Below are positions 59,768-64,000 of a DNA stretch of 64,000 bases, piece after piece. The notes below the pieces were generated by a model, which saw nothing but the letters and a program-made list of their open reading frames with translations, searched no databases and was not told where the DNA came from. Source of the DNA: Sphingomonas sp. CFBP 13720 (GTDB taxonomy: Bacteria; Pseudomonadota; Alphaproteobacteria; Sphingomonadales; Sphingomonadaceae); NCBI RefSeq assembly GCF_014842075.1, contig NZ_JACYVA010000001.1:310001-374000 (forward strand). Reading direction: 5' to 3'. The translations under genes were made by a program, and so were the position numbers. Each line of letters opens with the position of its first letter. Position 1 is the first letter of the stretch.

Positions 59768-60696
59768 GCGTGAAGCTGTTCATCGACGGCGCTGCCGGCA
59801 CCACCGGACTGGAGATCGCCGACCGGCTGGCCGGGCGTTCGGATGTAACGTTCGTGACGCTTGATGAAGCGCGGCGTAAGGACGCGGCGGCGCGGCGCGA
59901 GGCGCTGAACGACGCCGACTTCGTCATCCTGTGCCTGCCCGACGAAGCCGCCCGCGAAGCGGTGGCGTTGATCGACAACGACCGCACGCGCGTGATCGAC
60001 GCATCGACCGCGCACCGCACGGCCGAAGGCTGGACCTATGGCATGGCGGAGCTGGAACCGTCGCAGCCCGGCGCGATCGCATCGGCGATGCGCGTGTCCA
60101 ATCCGGGATGCTACCCGACCGGGTTTCTGGCGCTGGTCCGTCCGCTGGTGCGCGCCGGACTGATCCCGCACGACTGGCCGGTGAGCGTCCATGCCGTGTC
60201 GGGCTATTCGGGCGGCGGCAAGGCGATGATCGCAGAGTTCGAGGGCGGCGGCAGCGACACGGCGTTCCGGGGCTATGCCACCGGCCTTGCGCACAAGCAT
60301 GTCGGCGAGATGCAGCGGCACGCGCGGCTTGCACATCCGCCGCTCTTCACGCCTGCCGTAGTGCGCACCTATCGCGGCATGGTGGTCGAGGTGCCGTTGC
60401 CGCTGTTCGCGTTCCAGCGTCGTCCCAGCCTGACCGCGATCGAGACCGCGTTGCGCGAGGCCTATCGCGAATCACCGGTCGTGCGGGTGCTGGACAGCGA
60501 AGGCGTGTCGACCGTGGAGATCGAAGCGGATGCAGGCACCGACCGGCTGTCGCTGCGGGTGTTCGGCAATGCCGCCACCGGTCAGGCGCGGCTGGTCGCG
60601 ACGCTCGACAATCTGGGCAAGGGCGCGGCGGGCGCGGCGGTGCAGAATTTCAACCTGATGGCCGGGTTCGAGCAGACCGACGGACTGACGCTCTAG
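59764..60696 (+). CDS. argC: N-acetyl-gamma-glutamyl-phosphate reductase (type 2)
   Basis: NADPH-dependent third step of arginine synthesis. In the 310-residue protein the Rossmann segment is KLFIDGAAGTTGLEIADRL and the catalytic Cys116 lies in VSNPGCYPTGFLALVRPLV; GYSGGGKAMIAEF and HAVSGYSGGG complete the active site. At about 310 residues it is the shorter type 2 enzyme. The start ATG overlaps the upstream stop as ATGA. The other arg genes are not in this window. Confidence 0.94.
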   Translation: MSVKLFIDGAAGTTGLEIADRLAGRSDVTFVTLDEARRKDAAARREALNDADFVILCLPDEAAREAVALIDNDRTRVIDASTAHRTAEGWTYGMAELEPSQPGAIASAMRVSNPGCYPTGFLALVRPLVRAGLIPHDWPVSVHAVSGYSGGGKAMIAEFEGGGSDTAFRGYATGLAHKHVGEMQRHARLAHPPLFTPAVVRTYRGMVVEVPLPLFAFQRRPSLTAIETALREAYRESPVVRVLDSEGVSTVEIEADAGTDRLSLRVFGNAATGQARLVATLDNLGKGAAGAAVQNFNLMAGFEQTDGLTL

Positions 60697-60702
60697 CCGC
60701 AT

Positions 60703-60724
60703 ATCGTCCCCTGCCCGGGACGAT
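60703..60724 (+). terminator. 8-bp hairpin after argC
   Basis: ATCGTCCC (60703-60710) pairs with GGGACGAT (60717-60724) around a 6-base loop, six bases after the argC stop. No T-run follows. Confidence 0.5.
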
Positions 60725-60839
60725 AGTGGATGTCAGCCGCACGATTGAAATCGTTGCGCACCGAATACCGATGCCGGGTTCGCGTTTGCGGAATAGGCTG
60801 CTAACAGCGCGCCATATCGATGATTTGATCGGAGGGTGC

Positions 60840-62300
60840 ATGACGAGGCAAGCGGTGGCCAAGCTGCTGTTGTTCGGAGCGACCGGGGATTTGTCGCAGC
60901 GGATGCTGCTTCCCTCGCTCTACGGATTGCATGCCGACGGGCTGCTGCCCGAAGCGCTGACGATCACCGGCACCGCACGTCACGAGCATGACGACGAAGG
61001 CTTTCGTGCATTCGCGGCGCACGCGCTCGACGAATTCCTGCCCGACGATCGCAAGGATGCCGACGCGATCGCGGGGTTCCTGAAACGGCTATCCTATCAA
61101 CCGCTCGACGCGTCGAACACCGACGGGTTCGGCGCGCTGGCCGAGAAGCTGGGTGACATTTCCGGCGGTCTCGCGATCTTCCTGTCGACCGCGCCATGGC
61201 TGTTCGGGCCGACGATCACCGGATTGCGCTCGGCCGGTCTCGCCGGACCGAACGTCCGCATCAGCCTCGAAAAGCCGCTGGGCAAGGATCTGGCGTCCAG
61301 CCGTGAGATCAATGATCTTGTCGCGTCGGCGTTTCCAGAGGAACGGACCTACCGGATCGACCATTATCTGGGCAAGGAAACCGTTCAGAACATTCTCGCG
61401 CTGCGGTTCGGCAATACGATGTTCGAACCGATCTGGAACGCGCGCGGGATCGATCACGTCCAGATCACCATTTCCGAAACCGTCGGGCTGGAAGGCCGCG
61501 CGGGCTATTATGACGAAGTCGGCGCGCTGCGTGACATGGTCCAGAACCATGTGCTGCAACTGGTCGCGCTGATCGCGATGGAGCCGCCCGCGCATTTCGA
61601 CGGCACGTCGGTCCGTGACGAAAAGGTCAAGGTTCTCCGTTCGCTCCGCCCGATCGGGTCCGACGACGTCGGCACCCACACCGTCACCGGCCAATATGAT
61701 GCCGGCGCGGTGAAGGGGGAAATCGTACGGGGGTATGACGAAGAGCTGGGCAAGGATTCGGACACCGAGACCTTCGTCGCGGTCAAGGCGCATATCGACA
61801 ACTGGCGGTGGCAGGGCGTGCCCTTCTACCTGCGCACCGGCAAGCGGATGCCCGATCGCCATTCGGAAATATCGATCCAGTTCAAGCCGGTGCCACATTC
61901 GATGTTCGCCAATCGCGGCGGCCGTCTGCAGCCCAACACGCTGGTCATCCGCCTGCAGCCCGAAGAATATATCCGGCTGCTGGTGATGGCGAAGGAACCC
62001 GGCCTCGACCGCGATGGCGTACGGCTGCGCGAAGTGCCGCTGGACCTGTCGCTGACCACCGCCTTTGCGGGCACGCGTCGTCGCATCGCGTATGAGCGGC
62101 TGCTGCTCGACCTGATCGAAGGCGACCCCACGCTGTTCGTCCGCCGCGACGAGGTGGAGGCGCAATGGCAGTGGATCGACGCCATCCGCGACGGGTGGAA
62201 AGCGAACGCGACCAGCCCGCGCGGCTATCCGTCGGGCAGTTGGGGACCGAATTCCAGCGTCGCGCTGACCGAACGCGACGGGGTGACGTGGAACGAGTGA
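60840..62300 (+). CDS. zwf: Glucose-6-phosphate dehydrogenase
   Basis: Oxidises glucose-6-phosphate to 6-phosphogluconolactone, entry to the Entner-Doudoroff and pentose-phosphate routes. In the 486-residue protein the cofactor motif is LLLFGATGDLSQRMLLPSLY (9-28) and the substrate site RIDHYLGKE (172-180). EKPLGKDLASS and the ISIQFKPVPHSMF region are as expected. The ATG at 60840 follows a strong GGAGGG (60831-60836). It starts the zwf-pgl-edd operon and is separated from argC by 143 bases with a small hairpin. Confidence 0.97.
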   Translation: MTRQAVAKLLLFGATGDLSQRMLLPSLYGLHADGLLPEALTITGTARHEHDDEGFRAFAAHALDEFLPDDRKDADAIAGFLKRLSYQPLDASNTDGFGALAEKLGDISGGLAIFLSTAPWLFGPTITGLRSAGLAGPNVRISLEKPLGKDLASSREINDLVASAFPEERTYRIDHYLGKETVQNILALRFGNTMFEPIWNARGIDHVQITISETVGLEGRAGYYDEVGALRDMVQNHVLQLVALIAMEPPAHFDGTSVRDEKVKVLRSLRPIGSDDVGTHTVTGQYDAGAVKGEIVRGYDEELGKDSDTETFVAVKAHIDNWRWQGVPFYLRTGKRMPDRHSEISIQFKPVPHSMFANRGGRLQPNTLVIRLQPEEYIRLLVMAKEPGLDRDGVRLREVPLDLSLTTAFAGTRRRIAYERLLLDLIEGDPTLFVRRDEVEAQWQWIDAIRDGWKANATSPRGYPSGSWGPNSSVALTERDGVTWNE

Positions 62301-62335
62301 GCGGCCTCGGTCGCTTTGACAAAACACGCCGTTAG

Positions 62336-62400
62336 GTTCGAGCAGCATCGCGCGAAGCCGGGATGCACCCGTCGGGAACCGGTTCTCGACATGCTCGAAC
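62336..62400. repeat. 9-bp inverted repeat in the zwf-pgl gap
   Basis: GTTCGAGCA (62336-62344) and TGCTCGAAC (62392-62400) flank 47 bases. It looks like a degraded copy of a sphingomonad REP-type element; it may also act as a weak mRNA structure between zwf and pgl. Confidence 0.45.
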
Positions 62401-62424
62401 GAACGGAAAACTACGGACGGAAAC

Positions 62425-63129
62425 ATGACCGAAATCGAATGGTGGGAATATGACGAGCCCGCCGAGTTCGCCGCAGCGCTTGCCGGCGATATCCAGTTCA
62501 TCATCGAAAGCGCGATCGACGCACGCGGTGCGGCGGTAATCGCGCTGGCGGGCGGACGGACGCCCGCACCGATCTATGCCGAGCTGGTCAAGGCGAAGCT
62601 GGACTGGAAGCGTGTGACGATCGTGCCGACCGACGACCGGATCGTGCCGATGGGCGACGCGCTGTCGAACGTCACCGGCCTTGCCAAGATATTCCTGCCC
62701 AAGGGTGGCCGGGTGGTCCCGCTGACCGCTGAGAAGGCCCCCGATTACAAGGCCGCCGGTCGTGCCGCCGATGCCCGGTTGCAGGACCTGCACTGGCCGC
62801 TGGACCTGTGCCTGCTGGGCATGGGTGCCGACGGGCATACCGCGTCGATCTTTCCCGGCCCCGACCTTGCCGAGGCGCTGACCGGGCCCAAGGAGCGTCG
62901 CGCGCTGGGCGTGATGCCCGATCCGCTGCCGCCCGAGGCACCGGTGGCGCGCGTGACGTTGAGCCATGCCGCGATCGCGTCGGCCCGCGCGCTGATGATC
63001 GCGATCACGGGCGAGGAGAAAAAGGCGGTCCTCGAACGCGCGATCGATCAGGGGGCGTCGTCGTCCTATCCGATCGGCCGCGTGCTGGCCGAAGTCGAAC
63101 TTCCCGTCGATATCCACTGGAGCGCATGA
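62425..63129 (+). CDS. pgl: 6-phosphogluconolactonase
   Basis: Hydrolyses 6-phosphogluconolactone to 6-phosphogluconate. The 234-residue protein has the DevB/Pgl pattern VIALAGGRTPAPIYAELVKA, TIVPTDDRIVPMGDALSNVT, LCLLGMGADGHTASIFPGPD. The ATG at 62425 follows GGAAAC. Its stop overlaps edd as ATGA, so zwf, pgl and edd are made as one set. Confidence 0.96.
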   Translation: MTEIEWWEYDEPAEFAAALAGDIQFIIESAIDARGAAVIALAGGRTPAPIYAELVKAKLDWKRVTIVPTDDRIVPMGDALSNVTGLAKIFLPKGGRVVPLTAEKAPDYKAAGRAADARLQDLHWPLDLCLLGMGADGHTASIFPGPDLAEALTGPKERRALGVMPDPLPPEAPVARVTLSHAAIASARALMIAITGEEKKAVLERAIDQGASSSYPIGRVLAEVELPVDIHWSA

Positions 63130-64000
63130 TGGCCATTCACGCCGCGATCGCCGCCGTCACCGATCGCATCATCGAAGCGTCGCGCGACCGGCGTGCCGCC
63201 TATCTTGCGTTGATCGAGCGCGAACGCGACGGCGGCGTGGATCGGCCGATGCTCGGATGCGCGAATCTCGCGCATGCCTATGCCGGGACCGACGAGGATC
63301 GCGATCTGATGCGTCCGGCCAACCGGATGAACATCGGCATCGTGACCGCGTACAACGACATGCTGTCGGCCCACGCGACCTATTACCGCTATCCCGAACA
63401 GATGAAGGTATGGGCGCGCGAGGTCGGTGTCACGGCGCAGGTCGCGGGCGGCGTGCCCGCGATGTGCGACGGCGTGACGCAGGGCTATCCGGGCATGGAA
63501 TTGTCGTTGTTCAGCCGCGATACGATCGCGCTGTCCACCGCGATCGCGCTGTCGCACGGCACGTTCGAGGGCGCGGCGCTGCTGGGTATCTGCGACAAGA
63601 TCGTGCCGGGGCTGTTGATGGGCGCGCTGCGGTTCGGCCATCTGCCGATGGTGCTGATCCCCGGCGGACCGATGCGGACCGGCATTCCGAACAAGCAGAA
63701 GGCGGCGGTGCGCGAAGCCTATGCCGAGGGCAAGGTCGGGCGCGAGGAACTGCTGGATGCGGAGATCGCGGCCTATCACGGCAAGGGCACCTGCACCTTC
63801 TATGGCACCGCCAATTCGAACCAGATGATGATGGAGGCGATGGGGCTGCACATCCCCGACGCCGCCTTTGCCAATCCCGGGACCAAGCGGCGGCAGGAAC
63901 TGACCCGCGCCGCGGTCCATCGGCTGGCGCAGATCGGCAAGGACGGCGACGATTACCGTCCGATCGGCCGGGTGGTCGATGAAAAGGCGATCGTGAACGC
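63126..64000 (+). CDS. edd: Phosphogluconate dehydratase (3' end outside window)
   Basis: Dehydrates 6-phosphogluconate to KDPG, the committed Entner-Doudoroff step. The gene starts at the ATG overlapping the pgl stop and is open to the right edge (about 291 codons of a family length near 600). Seen: MLGCANLAHAYAGTDEDRDL, NIGIVTAYNDMLSAHATYYR, the Fe-S cluster region VPAMCDGVTQGYPGMELSLF, and LLGICDKIVPGLLMGALRFG. These are IlvD/Edd family motifs; the substrate assignment rests on its place after zwf-pgl. The aldolase gene eda is expected beyond the window. Confidence 0.95.
   Translation, partial: MMAIHAAIAAVTDRIIEASRDRRAAYLALIERERDGGVDRPMLGCANLAHAYAGTDEDRDLMRPANRMNIGIVTAYNDMLSAHATYYRYPEQMKVWAREVGVTAQVAGGVPAMCDGVTQGYPGMELSLFSRDTIALSTAIALSHGTFEGAALLGICDKIVPGLLMGALRFGHLPMVLIPGGPMRTGIPNKQKAAVREAYAEGKVGREELLDAEIAAYHGKGTCTFYGTANSNQMMMEAMGLHIPDAAFANPGTKRRQELTRAAVHRLAQIGKDGDDYRPIGRVVDEKAIVN

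Overview
This 64-kb window is ordinary chromosomal DNA from a high-GC alphaproteobacterium, most likely a sphingomonad (Sphingomonas or a close relative). The pointers are gene content and architecture: an RpoH with a clear RpoH box, a pyruvate dehydrogenase E1-beta with its own lipoyl domain, a tonB-exbB-exbD-exbD cluster, a DUF4170 protein, a zwf-pgl-edd Entner-Doudoroff operon, and two promoters that look like the alphaproteobacterial general-stress (EcfG) type. The species cannot be named from sequence alone. No rRNA, tRNA, CRISPR array, insertion sequence, integrase or prophage was seen.

Layout. 0-6 kb: the 3' part of rpoH, mtgA, a small stress-type membrane protein, dnaX-ybaB, and an ABC-F ATPase. 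6-15 kb: a secreted serine hydrolase, a membrane protein, and acyl-CoA genes (an acyl-CoA synthetase divergent from a FadB-like enzyme, then tesB), with a 1.26-kb gene-free stretch at 12.6-13.8 kb. 15-18 kb: the TonB energy-transduction operon, closed by a clean terminator. 19-25 kb: folB with a pteridine-reductase-like SDR, a coupled DUF1285-NUDIX-cca operon, and a GGDEF-EAL protein whose gene end overlaps cca. 25-35 kb: parC, a TetR regulator divergent from an esterase, a lipoprotein, purC, a MerR-acyl-CoA dehydrogenase pair with a palindromic operator, an EF-hand protein, and a squalene/phytoene synthase-like protein. 34.7-40 kb: ftsB-pdhA-pdhB, csaA and eno. 40-42 kb: a four-gene cluster of small membrane proteins resembling E. 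coli yqjD-yqjE-yqjK, behind an EcfG-like promoter. 42-50 kb: an acyltransferase, greA-rhomboid, and carA-(DUF4177)-carB. 50-56 kb: yqeY-dnaG-rpoD, a hypothetical gene and an HPP membrane protein. 56-64 kb: secG-pyrG, MarR - degenerate NlpC/P60 - argC, and the zwf-pgl-edd operon, which runs off the right edge.

How the genes fit together. The window mixes core information-processing genes (rpoH, rpoD, dnaX, dnaG, parC, cca, greA) with central carbon metabolism (zwf, pgl, edd, eno, pdhAB), pyrimidine, purine, arginine and folate synthesis, and acyl-CoA/beta-oxidation enzymes. Translational coupling by 4-base ATGA or GTGA overlaps is common: dnaX-ybaB, folB-SDR, DUF1285-NUDIX, carA-DUF4177, the third and fourth genes of the YqjD-like cluster, NlpC-argC and pgl-edd.

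Most interesting points. (1) Two promoters of identical geometry (GGAAC, 16 bases, GGTTGT) precede two separate small membrane-protein loci, suggesting a shared stress regulon. (2) An NlpC/P60-type protein has lost its catalytic cysteine (Ala-Ala in place of Cys-Ser). (3) A DUF4177-like gene is coupled between carA and carB. (4) A perfect 16-bp palindrome sits directly before the MerR gene. No convincing new defence or mobile system was found.
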